DNA of 64,000 bases from JACRCT01 sp049841135 (lineage in GTDB: Bacteria > Myxococcota > Myxococcia > Myxococcales > UBA5297), in assembly GCA_049841135.1 (NCBI GenBank), contig JASGHK010000005.1:2852001-2916000 (forward strand). The letters are read 5' to 3'. Below, piece after piece: positions 16,550 through 25,366 of the stretch. The notes below the pieces were generated by a model that was given only the letters and a program-made list of their open reading frames with translations, made no database searches and had not been told where the DNA came from. A program made the translations under genes and the position numbers. The number at the start of each line of letters is the position of its first letter. Positions within the stretch are counted from its first letter, which is position 1.

Positions 16550-18322
16550 ATGCCCCCTCCCGTCAAGCCCCCTCCTCCCATCGGCGCCGCGCCCCAGCCC
16601 ATGGTCATGCCCCGCGCCGCGTCGTCGAGCGGTCGCGCCCGCCTGGGCGAGATGCTCATCAAGGAAGGCCTGCTCAACCGGCAGAAGCTGGAGCAGGCCC
16701 TCTCGATGGCCAAGCGCACCGGCGAGCGGCTGGGCGAGGTGTTGGTCAAGAGCGGCTTCTGCCGGCCCGAGGACATCTTCAAGGCGCTGGCGCAGCAGTT
16801 CCGCGTCGACTTCCTTTCGTCGCGCCAGCTCTCGACCCAGGCCGTCGACCGCGACGCGGTCAAGCTCGTGGGCATGAAGATCCTCGAGGAGCGGCGCGTG
16901 CTGCCGCTCATCCTCGAGGGGCAGGGCTACCTGCTGCTCTCCGACCCGCTCGACACCGCTGCCACCGACCAGGTGGAGGCGCTGCTCGGCAAGCGCCCCT
17001 ACGTGCTCTCCACGCCCAGCGCGGTGGAGATGCTCCTGCAGGTCCTGGCGTTCGAGACGGTCGACGCCGAGAACATCATCGAGAGCGCGCGCGAGTCCAT
17101 CGAGGGCGGCGAGGTCAAGACGCTCTTCCAGTACCTCTTGGGCAAGGCGGTCCTCGAGCGCGCCAGCGACGTGCACATCGAGCCCTCCGGCCCGACGACC
17201 GTCGTCCGCTACCGCATCGACGGCGACCTGCGCACCGCGCTCTCGCTGCCGCGCAGCCGCCACGACAACCTGGCCAACGTCATCTACGGCATGGCCGGGG
17301 TCGACCTCTCCGACTTCAGCCGCCTGCACGACGGCCGCTTCAGCTTCAACTTCGCCGGCCGCAAGCTCGACATCCGCTTCGCCAGCAGCCCCACCGTCGA
17401 GGGGCCGATGATGGTCCTGCGTATCCTCGACGACACCCGCTCGCTGGCCTCGCTGGAGGAGCTGGGCTACACGAGCTGGAACCTCAACTCCATCAACCAG
17501 CTGCTGCGCTACCCGTTCGGCCTGATGCTGGTGGTTGGGCCCACCGGGTCCGGCAAGACGACGACGCTGTACAGCTGCCTGTCGCGCATCAACGACGGCG
17601 CCACCAAGATCCTCACCGTCGAGGACCCGGTGGAAATCCGGATGCCGTCCATCCAGCAGGTGCAGGTCAACGAGAAGGCCGAGGTGAAGTTCGCGCGCAC
17701 CGTGCGCGCCTTCCTCCGCCAGGACCCGGACGTCATCCTCGTCGGCGAGATCCGCGACGAGGAGACGGCGCGGGAGGCGTTCCGCGCCGCCAACACCGGC
17801 CACCTGGTGCTCTCGACCCTGCACGCCAACACGGCCGTCGAGGCCCTGGGCCGACTGTTCGACCTGGACATGGACCCGTACCAGGTCTCGGTGACGATGC
17901 TCGGCTCGCTCTCGCAGCGCCTGCTGCGCAAGCTCTGCCCGGCCTGCAAGAAGAAGGGCGCGCTCAACCCGCAGATCCTCGACCCGGTGCTGGCCGAGAA
18001 CCTCTTCGGTGCGGGCCGCGTCCCCACCAAGCCGTTCGAGGTCTACGAGCCGGGCAAGGGCTGCAACCAGTGCAACGGCGGCTGGGCGGGGCGCACCGTG
18101 GTCGCCGAGGTGCTCTCCTTGGACAACGAGCTGCGCGAGCTCATCTACACGCGCGCCTCGAACGAGAAGGTGGTGCAGGCGGCCCGCCGCAAGGGCTTCC
18201 GCACCATGATCGACAACGCCCTTTGGCTGGTCGTGAAGGGCATCGTCAGCCTGCAGGAGGCCGAGGCGACCGTCGGCCCCATGACCACCGAAGCCGTGAA
18301 GGCGTCGAAGCCGCAGCAATAA
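16550..18322 (+). CDS. GspE/PilB-type assembly ATPase
   Basis: 590 residues. After a Pro-rich N-terminus comes an MshEN/GspE N-terminal domain (RLGEMLIKEGLLNRQKLEQA and RLGEVLVKSGF). The hexameric ATPase core has Walker A GPTGSGKTT at residues 330-337, the Asp box and Walker B DPDVILVGEIRDEETA, and a His box around HLVLSTLHANTA. A tetracysteine zinc motif, CPAC (463-466) and CNQC (505-508), is typical of GspE and PilB. It would power subunit extraction from the inner membrane with the GspF/PilC protein. No retraction ATPase (PilT) is seen nearby, which fits a pseudopilus or non-retracting pilus, although pilT could be elsewhere. Confidence 0.93.
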   Translation: MPPPVKPPPPIGAAPQPMVMPRAASSSGRARLGEMLIKEGLLNRQKLEQALSMAKRTGERLGEVLVKSGFCRPEDIFKALAQQFRVDFLSSRQLSTQAVDRDAVKLVGMKILEERRVLPLILEGQGYLLLSDPLDTAATDQVEALLGKRPYVLSTPSAVEMLLQVLAFETVDAENIIESARESIEGGEVKTLFQYLLGKAVLERASDVHIEPSGPTTVVRYRIDGDLRTALSLPRSRHDNLANVIYGMAGVDLSDFSRLHDGRFSFNFAGRKLDIRFASSPTVEGPMMVLRILDDTRSLASLEELGYTSWNLNSINQLLRYPFGLMLVVGPTGSGKTTTLYSCLSRINDGATKILTVEDPVEIRMPSIQQVQVNEKAEVKFARTVRAFLRQDPDVILVGEIRDEETAREAFRAANTGHLVLSTLHANTAVEALGRLFDLDMDPYQVSVTMLGSLSQRLLRKLCPACKKKGALNPQILDPVLAENLFGAGRVPTKPFEVYEPGKGCNQCNGGWAGRTVVAEVLSLDNELRELIYTRASNEKVVQAARRKGFRTMIDNALWLVVKGIVSLQEAEATVGPMTTEAVKASKPQQ

Positions 18323-18338
18323 GGCCGGAGGCACAACG

Positions 18339-18851
18339 ATGAAGACGACCGCGAAACTGATGCTCATCGGCGCCACGCTCGTCCTTTCGAGCTGCGACCT
18401 GTTCGTGCCGCCCCCGGTAGCCTGCGAGAAGCACACGCTGGTGTGGGACCTGGCCGCCCAGGCGTCGCGCAAGGGCGCGAGCTGCGCGTGGGACGCGCTC
18501 ACGGCCCAGGTCAGCCACGCGGTGAAGGTCGACGCCACCTGGGACAGGGAGAACGGCGGCAATGGGGCCAAGGCACTCGTCGGCGCGCCGGTGCGGGTCA
18601 CAGGCATCGGCGCCGCGCTGTGCGAGGGCCTGGCCTGCGAGGCGACCGAGCCGGAGATCAACATCAAGGTCGACGAGATGGGCCGCGTGACCTACGGCCT
18701 CGCCATGGGTGCCCCGGTGGTTCCTGGCGGCAAGGAGGTCACCATCACCGGCGCGGTCGTCAACGAGGTCTACGGGCCCGGCAACGACTGCTATGTCGAA
18801 GTGGCCATCCGCGCCGCCTGCGCCGAGGCCCCCGAAGAGACCAACCCGTAA
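18339..18851 (+). CDS. small lipoprotein in the pilus/secretion cluster
   Basis: 170 residues, GGAGG before ATG 18339. The signal peptide ends in lipobox LSSC, Cys19. Mature protein has paired Cys (CEKH, CAWD, CEGLACEA, CYVEV, CAEA) and beta-rich sequence, with no family I recognise. It sits between the ATPase and the GspF/PilC gene in one transcription unit. A pilotin for the secretin is a natural guess for a small lipoprotein in such a cluster, but there is no sequence motif to support it. Confidence 0.8.
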   Translation: MKTTAKLMLIGATLVLSSCDLFVPPPVACEKHTLVWDLAAQASRKGASCAWDALTAQVSHAVKVDATWDRENGGNGAKALVGAPVRVTGIGAALCEGLACEATEPEINIKVDEMGRVTYGLAMGAPVVPGGKEVTITGAVVNEVYGPGNDCYVEVAIRAACAEAPEETNP

Positions 18852-18887
18852 CCGTCTTCCTTCTCCGACCGCTCGTCCGACCCCGCG

Positions 18888-20072
18888 ATGCTCTACGTCT
18901 ACCAGGCCATCGGCAAGTCCGGCCGCTACGTCAAAGGCAAGGCGGCTGCGCCTTCGATGGGCGCCCTGCGGGAAGACCTGGGCCGCGTGGGCCTGGCGCT
19001 GGTCGACGCGCGCCGCGACGTCTTCGCCGAGCTGACGCTGGCGCTGCGGCCCAAGCGGCTGCCCCGCGCGATCCTCATCGACATGTTCGGGTTCCTCCGG
19101 GGCCTGCTGGCGATGGGCATCGACATGATGACCGCGTGGAACTCGGTCGCCGACGCCATCCCCAACCGGCTGGCGAAGGAGACGGTCAGCGAGATCACCC
19201 ACGCCATCCAGCAGGGCCACACGCTGACCGACGCCATGGAGAAGGCGGGCGTCTTCCCGGGCATGGTCCTGGGCAACGTCCGCGCCGGCGAGCAGTCGGG
19301 CACCCTGGAGAAGGTCTTCGAGGCGCTGGAGACGCACTACCGCGAAGAGCAGGCGTTGGTGCAGCAGGTGTTCAAGGCCACGCTCTACCCGGCCATCTCG
19401 GTCACCATCCTCTTCTTCATCGGCGTGGGCCTCTTGGCCGGCGTCGTGCCGCAGCTCAAGCAGATCTTCCCGGCCGACCCGCCGCTGCCCACCAAGATCC
19501 TGCTGTTCCTCTCTGACGGCGTCGTCGACTGGTGGTGGACGACGCCGGCATTCATCGGCGGAATCGCCTTCGGCTGGTGGCGCGCGCCACAGGGCTTCAA
19601 GACGCGCATCGCCGAGATGTTCTTCCGGGTGCCGCTGTTCGGGCCGGTGCTCAAGAACGTGGCGCTGACCAACGTCTTCATGAACCTGTCGCTGATGCTC
19701 GGCGCCGGCGTGTCCCTGACCGTCGCGCTCGACGTCGTCATCGGCACCATCAGCTCGCGCGCCATCAAGATCCGCCTGACCGGCGTGCTCGAGTCCATCC
19801 AGCGCGGCGGCACCTTCTCCGACGGCTTCGCCGACCCTTTCTTCCCCCCGGTGACCGCGGGCGTGCTGCGGCAGGGCGAGATGATGGGCTCGCTCGACGC
19901 CTACCTGAAGCGCCTCGCGAGCTTCCTGCGGGACCGCGCCCAGGCCCGCCTGACGACCCTCGCCACGCTCATCGAGCCGCTGCTGCTGCTCGTCGGCGGC
20001 GGCATGCTGCTGCTGCTCGCGGTCGGCATCTTCCTGCCGATCTACGGGTCGATGAAGAACATCGGGCGATAG
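18888..20072 (+). CDS. GspF/PilC-type inner membrane platform protein
   Basis: 394 residues. Two T2SF domains: the first about residues 60-180 (IDMFGFLRGLLAMGIDMMTA, with GNVRAGEQSGTLEKVFE), the second about 265-385 (LMLGAGVSLTVALD, LRQGEMMGSLDAYLKRLA). Three membrane helices near 163-186, 206-230 and 360-388. The family recruits prepilins to the ATPase-driven assembly site. It is the last gene of the cluster; the next gene is convergent. Confidence 0.92.
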   Translation: MLYVYQAIGKSGRYVKGKAAAPSMGALREDLGRVGLALVDARRDVFAELTLALRPKRLPRAILIDMFGFLRGLLAMGIDMMTAWNSVADAIPNRLAKETVSEITHAIQQGHTLTDAMEKAGVFPGMVLGNVRAGEQSGTLEKVFEALETHYREEQALVQQVFKATLYPAISVTILFFIGVGLLAGVVPQLKQIFPADPPLPTKILLFLSDGVVDWWWTTPAFIGGIAFGWWRAPQGFKTRIAEMFFRVPLFGPVLKNVALTNVFMNLSLMLGAGVSLTVALDVVIGTISSRAIKIRLTGVLESIQRGGTFSDGFADPFFPPVTAGVLRQGEMMGSLDAYLKRLASFLRDRAQARLTTLATLIEPLLLLVGGGMLLLLAVGIFLPIYGSMKNIGR

Positions 20073-20239
20073 CCGCGAGCGCCGGCTCTGCTTCGATCCA
20101 GCGGGCCTCCGCGCGTGCGGCGACTGGCCCGGCAGCTACGCCGACGGATCCTGCTAAAGATAGGCAGCTACTTTGTGACATGACCGTCGAGCCTCAGAGG
20201 GCGTTCGGGCTGAACGGGAGCGCTCGCCGAAGGAAGGAC

Positions 20240-21907
20240 TCAGGGAGCTGGGGCCGGAGCGGGAGCAGGAACTGCTGACGGTACGGGCGGCGCGAGCCCA
20301 GGGACCGGGTCCAGCTTGGGCATCGGCGGCGCGTCCAGCGGCTTGAGGTCGAGCGGCGGCGGCTTCATCGGGTCGAGGGAGGGCAGGGTGCCCTTCGGAT
20401 CCGACGGGTTCGTCGGCAGCGCGGGATCCACGACCCGCAGGCCGCCTGTCTTCGGTGGCGTTGCCGGGTCCTTCTTGGGTGGCGGGGCGGGCTCGACCAC
20501 CGGCTCGGGAACTCGCGCCGCAGGCTCGTCCTTGGGGGCCGATGGCCAGAAGACCCAGGCGAGGATGCCGATGACCACCAGCGCCTCGACGGCCAACGCC
20601 ACGATGAACAACGTGCGCTTCTTGGCGGCCTTGGTCTCGGGCAGCGCCAGGTCCTTCTCCGAGCCCTCCGGCTGCATGACCGGCTGCGGCAGCGGACGCG
20701 GGCCGGAGCGGGTCACCTTGCGCGGCGAGAGGTGGAGCTTCTCCTCGCCGTGCTCGGGGGCCGGAGCGCTGGGCTCGCCAGGCTTGCCGTGGAGCGACTC
20801 CGGCTCGTCGATCAGCGGCATCACCGGGACGGAGGGTGCCTCTGGCTCGGCGGGCTCGGGGCTTGGCGCGGGCGTGGGAACCACGGCTACGGCGGCGGTG
20901 GTGGCAGTGGGCGCGTTGGGAGCGTGTGTGCCCTCGGCCTTGTCCGCGGGAGGCCACTCGTTCTCCACCGCCTCGTAGAAAGCCATCGGCGTCGGGAAGC
21001 GGTCCTCCCGCTTCTTCGCCATCGCCTTCTGGATGGCCAGCGCCACGCCGGGCGGGACCGCGGGGACCAGCGCGCAGACACTGGGCGGCGGCTGCGAGGC
21101 ATGCATCCGCATCAGCTTGCTGGGGTCGGGGTCGTCGAAGGGCGGCTGGCCGGAGAGGATCTCGTAGAAGAGCCCGCCGAGCGCATAGGTGTCGGCGCGG
21201 CCGTCCACGTCCTTGGCGCCCCAGGCCTGCTCCGGGGCCATGTAGTGCGGGGTGCCCAGCGGCACGCCGGCACGGGTGAGGTTCTGCCCGGCGGCGCCGG
21301 AGTCGCGCAGGATGCCGAAGTCGAGGATGGTGACGTGCCCGTCCTCGCCCACGTAGACGTTGCCGGGCTTCAGGTCGCGGTGCACGAACCCCGCGGCGTG
21401 GATGGCGCCCAGGCCCGCGGCCATCTGCTTGAGCAAGGGCAACGCGAGGTTTCGCCCAGGCCGCTGGGGCCGGGTCGCGACGCTCCGGAGCCAGTAGGCG
21501 AGCGACTGCCCGGTCAGCCGCTTCATCACGATGAAGGGGCGGCCGAAGTGCCGCGCGACGGCGTAGACCGGGACGATGTTGGGGTGCTCGAGCCTGGCCG
21601 TCGCCCGCGCCTCGCGCTCGAAGCGCGCCAGGAACTCGGTGTCCGCGCACAGCGCCGGGGCCAGGGCCTTGATGGCCACGCGGCGGTCGAGCGCCAGGTC
21701 GAGCGCCAGGAAGACGGTCCCCATGCCGCCGGTGCCGAGCTTGCGCTCGATCCGCCACTTGCCGTCGAGGACGTCGCCCTCGCGGATGGGCTGCATCCCG
21801 TCGTCGGCCGGGACGTGCGTCGGCGTGCCGCAGCGCTCGCAGAACCGCGCCGCCTCGGAGAGAGGACGGCCGCACTGGCTGCACGCGTTGGCGGGTTCCG
21901 GGGGCAT
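20240..21907 (-). CDS. membrane-anchored Ser/Thr protein kinase with N-terminal zinc ribbon
   Basis: 555 residues from ATG 21907 (GGAG close upstream); ATG 21964 is an in-frame alternative adding 19 residues. Residues 9-26 are a zinc ribbon (CSQC...CERC). The kinase domain spans about 45-310: glycine loop KLGTGGMGTVF, VAIKAL lysine, catalytic HRDLKPGN, and DFG in ILDFGI. A Pro/Ala/Glu-rich linker, one membrane helix (about 430-453, FIVALAVEALVVIGILAWVF) and a Pro-rich tail outside follow. This is the PASTA-free Pkn type common in Myxococcota. All catalytic residues are present, so it should be active. Divergent from the Pro-rich membrane protein at 22006, with which it may be co-regulated. 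Confidence 0.9.
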   Translation of the reverse strand: MPPEPANACSQCGRPLSEAARFCERCGTPTHVPADDGMQPIREGDVLDGKWRIERKLGTGGMGTVFLALDLALDRRVAIKALAPALCADTEFLARFEREARATARLEHPNIVPVYAVARHFGRPFIVMKRLTGQSLAYWLRSVATRPQRPGRNLALPLLKQMAAGLGAIHAAGFVHRDLKPGNVYVGEDGHVTILDFGILRDSGAAGQNLTRAGVPLGTPHYMAPEQAWGAKDVDGRADTYALGGLFYEILSGQPPFDDPDPSKLMRMHASQPPPSVCALVPAVPPGVALAIQKAMAKKREDRFPTPMAFYEAVENEWPPADKAEGTHAPNAPTATTAAVAVVPTPAPSPEPAEPEAPSVPVMPLIDEPESLHGKPGEPSAPAPEHGEEKLHLSPRKVTRSGPRPLPQPVMQPEGSEKDLALPETKAAKKRTLFIVALAVEALVVIGILAWVFWPSAPKDEPAARVPEPVVEPAPPPKKDPATPPKTGGLRVVDPALPTNPSDPKGTLPSLDPMKPPPLDLKPLDAPPMPKLDPVPGLAPPVPSAVPAPAPAPAP

Positions 21908-22005
21908 CGGCTCCACATCATATGGCGAGTGGCGCGGGCGAGGGCTTTCTACCAAGGGTGCCATTCAGGTGGTAGGTTCAGCCCTGTCCCCATTCGAGAG
22001 CCCGC

Positions 22006-23031
22006 GTGCCTCCGCCGAAACCGCCCGAGAAGCAGCCGCAGCCCACCGCTTCCCGCTCCTCGAACAAGGGGACCGGTGCGGCGCCGCCGCGGACTTCGAC
22101 GCGCAGCGCGCCCGCCGCGGCCGCCCCACGCCCGCCACCGCCCCCGGTCAGCGACAGCGACAGCGACGGCTCCGAGGACTTCGAGAGCTTCGAGCCGCCC
22201 GATCGACCTACGGCGCCGGTCGACATCAGCGGGTTCATGGAGGAGGCCCAGAAGGGTCCGCCTCCGCCGCCCGCCATGCCGGTGCGGCGCTCGAAACCGG
22301 AGATGCCCGCGGCGCAGCCGCGCAAGCCGACCCGTGGCGAGCTGGCCGCGGCTCCTCCTGCGGTCCCGAACTCCAAGCCCTCGGGGAACACGCCGATTCC
22401 GCCCCGCAAGCCGACCCGCGGTGAGGTCCCGGCCGCGGCGGTTCCAGCGCCGGCCCCGGCGGCGGCCAGCCCCAGGTCCTCGGGCAACACGCCGATTCCT
22501 CCGCGCAAGCCGACCAAGGGAGAGGTCCCGGCGGCGCCGTCCAAGCCCGCTCGTCCTGCAGCGTCCCCCTCGCCGGACACGAGCGACGAGGTGACCGAGG
22601 CGGCCGGGAGCAAGGATCGGCTCGTCACCACCAATCCGCAGCTGAAGACCTTGGAGGCCAAGAGCCGCCGCTTCGCGCTGACGGTGGTCGGGATCTGCGC
22701 GCTGGTGGTGGGCGGCGTCGCCGCCGGCGCCTACTTCGTGCTGGCCAACGACCAGCCCGAGGACGGCGACCTGCGCCTGGCCTACCCGTACGGCTTCCAG
22801 GGAAAGCACGGGCCCAAGGGCGAGAAGGCCCCGGGCGCCAGCGAGGTCCAGTTCAAGCTCGTGGGCAGCGTCCCCGCGTGCGGCGACCACACCAAGTGCC
22901 TGCGCTACCAGTACACCGGACCCGACGGCTTCGGCGGCGCCATGCTCATGGGCAAGACGCACGACAAGCAGTGGGAACGGGTCGGCGAGGAGGGGATGCC
23001 CTTCCAGCCCGCGCCGGAAGAAGGCCCCTGA
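22006..23031 (+). CDS. Pro-rich single-pass membrane protein with PRKPTRGE repeats
   Basis: 341 residues from GTG 22006 (weak RBS). The cytoplasmic half is Pro/Ser/Ala-rich and contains three copies of a motif around PRKPT(R/K)GE, two of them preceded by SGNTPIPP. An acidic patch (SDSDSDGSEDFESFEPPD) lies before them. One membrane helix (about 221-245) is followed by a folded C-terminal domain of about 95 residues with two Cys (PACGDHTKC). No known family is recognised. The repeat motifs with Thr and Ser next to basic residues, in a gene divergent from a Ser/Thr kinase, could be phosphorylation sites; this is inference. Confidence 0.75.
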   Translation: MPPPKPPEKQPQPTASRSSNKGTGAAPPRTSTRSAPAAAAPRPPPPPVSDSDSDGSEDFESFEPPDRPTAPVDISGFMEEAQKGPPPPPAMPVRRSKPEMPAAQPRKPTRGELAAAPPAVPNSKPSGNTPIPPRKPTRGEVPAAAVPAPAPAAASPRSSGNTPIPPRKPTKGEVPAAPSKPARPAASPSPDTSDEVTEAAGSKDRLVTTNPQLKTLEAKSRRFALTVVGICALVVGGVAAGAYFVLANDQPEDGDLRLAYPYGFQGKHGPKGEKAPGASEVQFKLVGSVPACGDHTKCLRYQYTGPDGFGGAMLMGKTHDKQWERVGEEGMPFQPAPEEGP

Positions 23032-23033
23032 CT

Positions 23034-23056
23034 GGGCTGCGGGCTTAGGGCTTCGG
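23034..23056. repeat. dispersed intergenic repeat, copy 1
   Basis: GGGCTGCGGGC followed by a few bases and GGGCTTCGGG recurs at 39160-39183 with only small differences. Both copies lie between convergent genes. The rest of 23032-23219 holds no gene. Confidence 0.5.
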
Positions 23057-23219
23057 GTCAGAGGCAAGCCGCCGGATGCGTCGTGCTCGAGGCCCGGGGG
23101 AATTCCAAGGTGGACATGGCAGAAGCGCCGGACGATCGCTCGCCCGGCGCTTCGAGTGTTCATCCTGAAGGATTCGAGGATGGAGCTCTGGCCCCTCGAC
23201 AAGCTCGGGGTGCCGGGAG

Positions 23220-24080
23220 CTACTTCGTCAGCCGCGCGTCGGCGATCGAGTCGACGATGGCGACCTTGTCGCCCACCGCGAGCGCGTCGAACATCGCGAT
23301 GACGTCCTCGTTGTAGTGCCGCACGCAGCCGTGGCTGACGTCGAGGCCCATCTGGTCGTAGGCGTAGGTGCCGTGCAGCTCCTCGCCCGAGCGCGAGCCG
23401 TCGGTCCAGGAGAGGTCGATGATCCGGTCGCCGAACGCCTTGGGGCTGTTCCACAGCTCCTTGCCCGCGGCCTCGGCGTCGGACTTGCCCAGCTTCTTGT
23501 TCACCTTCTTCAGCCCGGTGTCGGTCTGCGAGGCGGCAGCGCCCACCGAGTTGGAGAAGACGCTCGTCAGCTTGCCGGCCTTGTCGAACAGGTAGGTGCG
23601 GTGCTCGTCCTTGCAGACCACCACGCGCACCGGGGTGCCCTTGAAGAACGGGACCGGGATCTTGGCGTCGGGTGAGGCCTTGCCGCCGAGCGTCGGGGCC
23701 ATCTTGTCCAGGGCGCGCAGCGTGGCCGCGTCGAGGGTGCCGGTCGCCTTGACGTCCGGGTAGAAGTGCGAGGCGTGGCGCTGGAAGTTGAGCAGCGCGT
23801 TCGTCGTCTGGTTGCCGAAGTCGCCGTCCACGCCGCCCACCTGCTTGCCACTGGTGGCGCTGGTGTAGGGGCGCAGCGCGAAGCCCATGTCGAGCAACGC
23901 GCGCTGCAGGCGGGTGATCGACTCGCCCTTGGCTCCCTTGGTGAGCTTGAGCTCGCCCTTGGCCACCTTCTCCAGGTTGGCGTCGCCCGAGAACCGGGCG
24001 TTCTTCAAGGAGCTGGCGCCGCCGGTCCCCGTGGTGCTGGTGGTGGCGGTGGTGCTGGTGGTTCCGTTGACGACGGGCAT
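23220..24080 (-). CDS. L,D-transpeptidase (YkuD) with peptidoglycan-binding domain, no signal peptide
   Basis: 286 residues. ATG 24080 is chosen for its RBS (GGAGGGAG just upstream); ATG 24113 has none. The N-terminus (MPVVNGTTSTTATTSTTG) is Thr/Gly-rich and is not a signal peptide. Residues about 45-120 are a PG_binding_1 domain (KGAKGESITRLQRALLDMG, GVDGDFGNQT). The YkuD domain (about 140-286) has the catalytic His-Gly and SHGC motif: LHGTYAYDQ and S249-H250-G251-C252-V-R. The enzyme class makes or exchanges 3-3 peptidoglycan cross-links, or attaches proteins to the wall. Absence of an export signal is odd: export by another route, release by lysis, or delivery as an effector are the options. 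Confidence 0.85.
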   Translation of the reverse strand: MPVVNGTTSTTATTSTTGTGGASSLKNARFSGDANLEKVAKGELKLTKGAKGESITRLQRALLDMGFALRPYTSATSGKQVGGVDGDFGNQTTNALLNFQRHASHFYPDVKATGTLDAATLRALDKMAPTLGGKASPDAKIPVPFFKGTPVRVVVCKDEHRTYLFDKAGKLTSVFSNSVGAAASQTDTGLKKVNKKLGKSDAEAAGKELWNSPKAFGDRIIDLSWTDGSRSGEELHGTYAYDQMGLDVSHGCVRHYNEDVIAMFDALAVGDKVAIVDSIADARLTK

Positions 24081-24198
24081 GGTCTCCCTCCGAAAGGCGT
24101 GCTTTGGCGACATTGTCGCACATGGGCGCCAAGAGTTGCCTCGGGTGCTGCAAATGCCAGAAATTTGGAGGGATTCCGGCCCTGGCTAGAATGGAAAC

Positions 24199-24754
24199 GT
24201 GAACCCGAAGGCGCCAGCCGCCATGCAGTCCATCAACCGGATCCGCGTGGCCGAACACAAGGAGCCCGATGGGACCCGGCACGTCTGGCACCAGGGAGAG
24301 GGCGTGGATTCTCATCTCCCACGTCGACCAGGACGGCCGGCTGCAGCACCAGGAGCTGACGCTCTTCGACGACCACTTCGTCTGGGTCCCCGGCCAGGGG
24401 CTGAAGACCGGGACCGTGAACCCGAAGGAGGGCTCCTCGGCGGCGCACTCCTCGGACCTCATCAAGCTCGACCCCGAGGTCTCGAAGCAGCGGCTGGCGA
24501 CGGCCCACGACACGCTCGAGGCGTACACCGGGCAGGACAACTACGTCCTGCACATGCGCCACGTCATCGAGCAGGCGACGCGCGGCACCCAGGAGCACGC
24601 GGCGGTGGTCATCACCCTGACTCGCGACGTGCCGGCGACCGAAGTGCCCGTGCCCAAGCGTCCGGCCACACCTCGGCCGCCGATGGTCTCGATGGCCTGG
24701 ATCGTCGCGGGGGCGATGGTGCTGGCCGCCGCGCTCTTCTTGCTGGTCCGCTAG
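24199..24754 (+). CDS. tail-anchored membrane protein of unknown function (frameshifted in this sequence)
   Basis: The N-terminal part (MQSINRIRVAEHKEPDGTR from ATG 24223, or from GTG 24199) is in one frame and the rest (WILISHVDQDGRLQHQELTL onward) in another. Dropping one G of GGG at 24300-24302 joins them into about 177-185 residues. The soluble part is followed by a C-terminal membrane helix (MAWIVAGAMVLAAALFLLV) with only one residue after it, so it is a tail anchor. I do not recognise the family. Its stop overlaps the end of the convergent gene by 4 nt. Confidence 0.6.
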
Positions 24755-25239
24755 GAGCCATCTCCGACCGGAGCGGCCTCGTCCTCACCCTCGCAGCGCC
24801 GGCACGCGTACTGGAACAGGGCGCCGACGTTGACGGCCATCCCCAGCGTCCGCAACCGGCAGAGCGCCGCCGCGCGGCCTCGAAGCGTCGCTTGCTCGAG
24901 GGGCGGACCGGCCAAGAGATCCACCGCGGCGTGCTCGAGCATGAACGAGACCTGCCGTTTGCCGACGAGCGCTCCGCGGTGCCGGACCTCGACCAGCACG
25001 TCGCGCGAGAACTCCAGATGGTCGGCCAGGAGCTCGACCGCCATGGCCCGGGTGTAAGTCGTCAGCTCCAGCCCGGGTCCCAGCTCCCGGTGCACCGCCT
25101 GGGCGCAGCGCACGATGCGCGTCGCCAGGTCCGGCGCCGGCCGCAGCGTGAGGACGAACGTCGGCTCGTCCACTGTGTAGAACCCCGTCTCCCCCGCCTT
25201 GCCCGGCTCCCTCGTCGTGTGTGCCGCTGCCTTCCCCAT
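24751..25239 (-). CDS. divergent GxxExxY-family protein
   Basis: 162 residues. AQAVHRELGPGLELTTYTRAMAVELL matches the GxxExxY family core (here shown as AQAVHRELGPGL and TTYTRAMAVELL), and LCRLRTLGMAVNVGALF matches its C-terminal strand-helix. The family is related to PDDEXK nucleases and normally has an acidic residue and an ELK-type motif in the middle; here the matching place reads FMLEHAAVDLLAG, so the Lys is gone and nuclease activity is doubtful. Two Cys pairs end the protein (CRRCEG). It follows a ComEA-like gene on the same strand but a strong terminator lies between. Function unknown. Confidence 0.65.
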   Translation of the reverse strand: MGKAAAHTTREPGKAGETGFYTVDEPTFVLTLRPAPDLATRIVRCAQAVHRELGPGLELTTYTRAMAVELLADHLEFSRDVLVEVRHRGALVGKRQVSFMLEHAAVDLLAGPPLEQATLRGRAAALCRLRTLGMAVNVGALFQYACRRCEGEDEAAPVGDGS

Positions 25240-25253
25240 CGCCGCCCCCCTTC

Positions 25254-25309
25254 CCCGAAAAGCCTGGAGCGCCTCGCCGGTCCCAGGTCGAACCGGCGGG
25301 CGCTCCAGG
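25254..25309 (-). terminator. intrinsic terminator after the ComEA-like gene
   Basis: CCTGGAGCGCC (25263-25273) pairs with GGCGCTCCAGG (25299-25309), and the inner CGCCGG (25275-25280) pairs with CCGGCG (25293-25298). That is a 17-bp stem with one bulged T and a 12-nt loop. On the minus strand it is followed by CTTTTCG. It lies about 60 nt after the ComEA-like stop. Confidence 0.8.
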
Positions 25310-25366
25310 TGTCCTCCACGAATGTTGGCTCGCTCGGTCTCCTCCTCCCTCTCGAGAACGCTCTGG

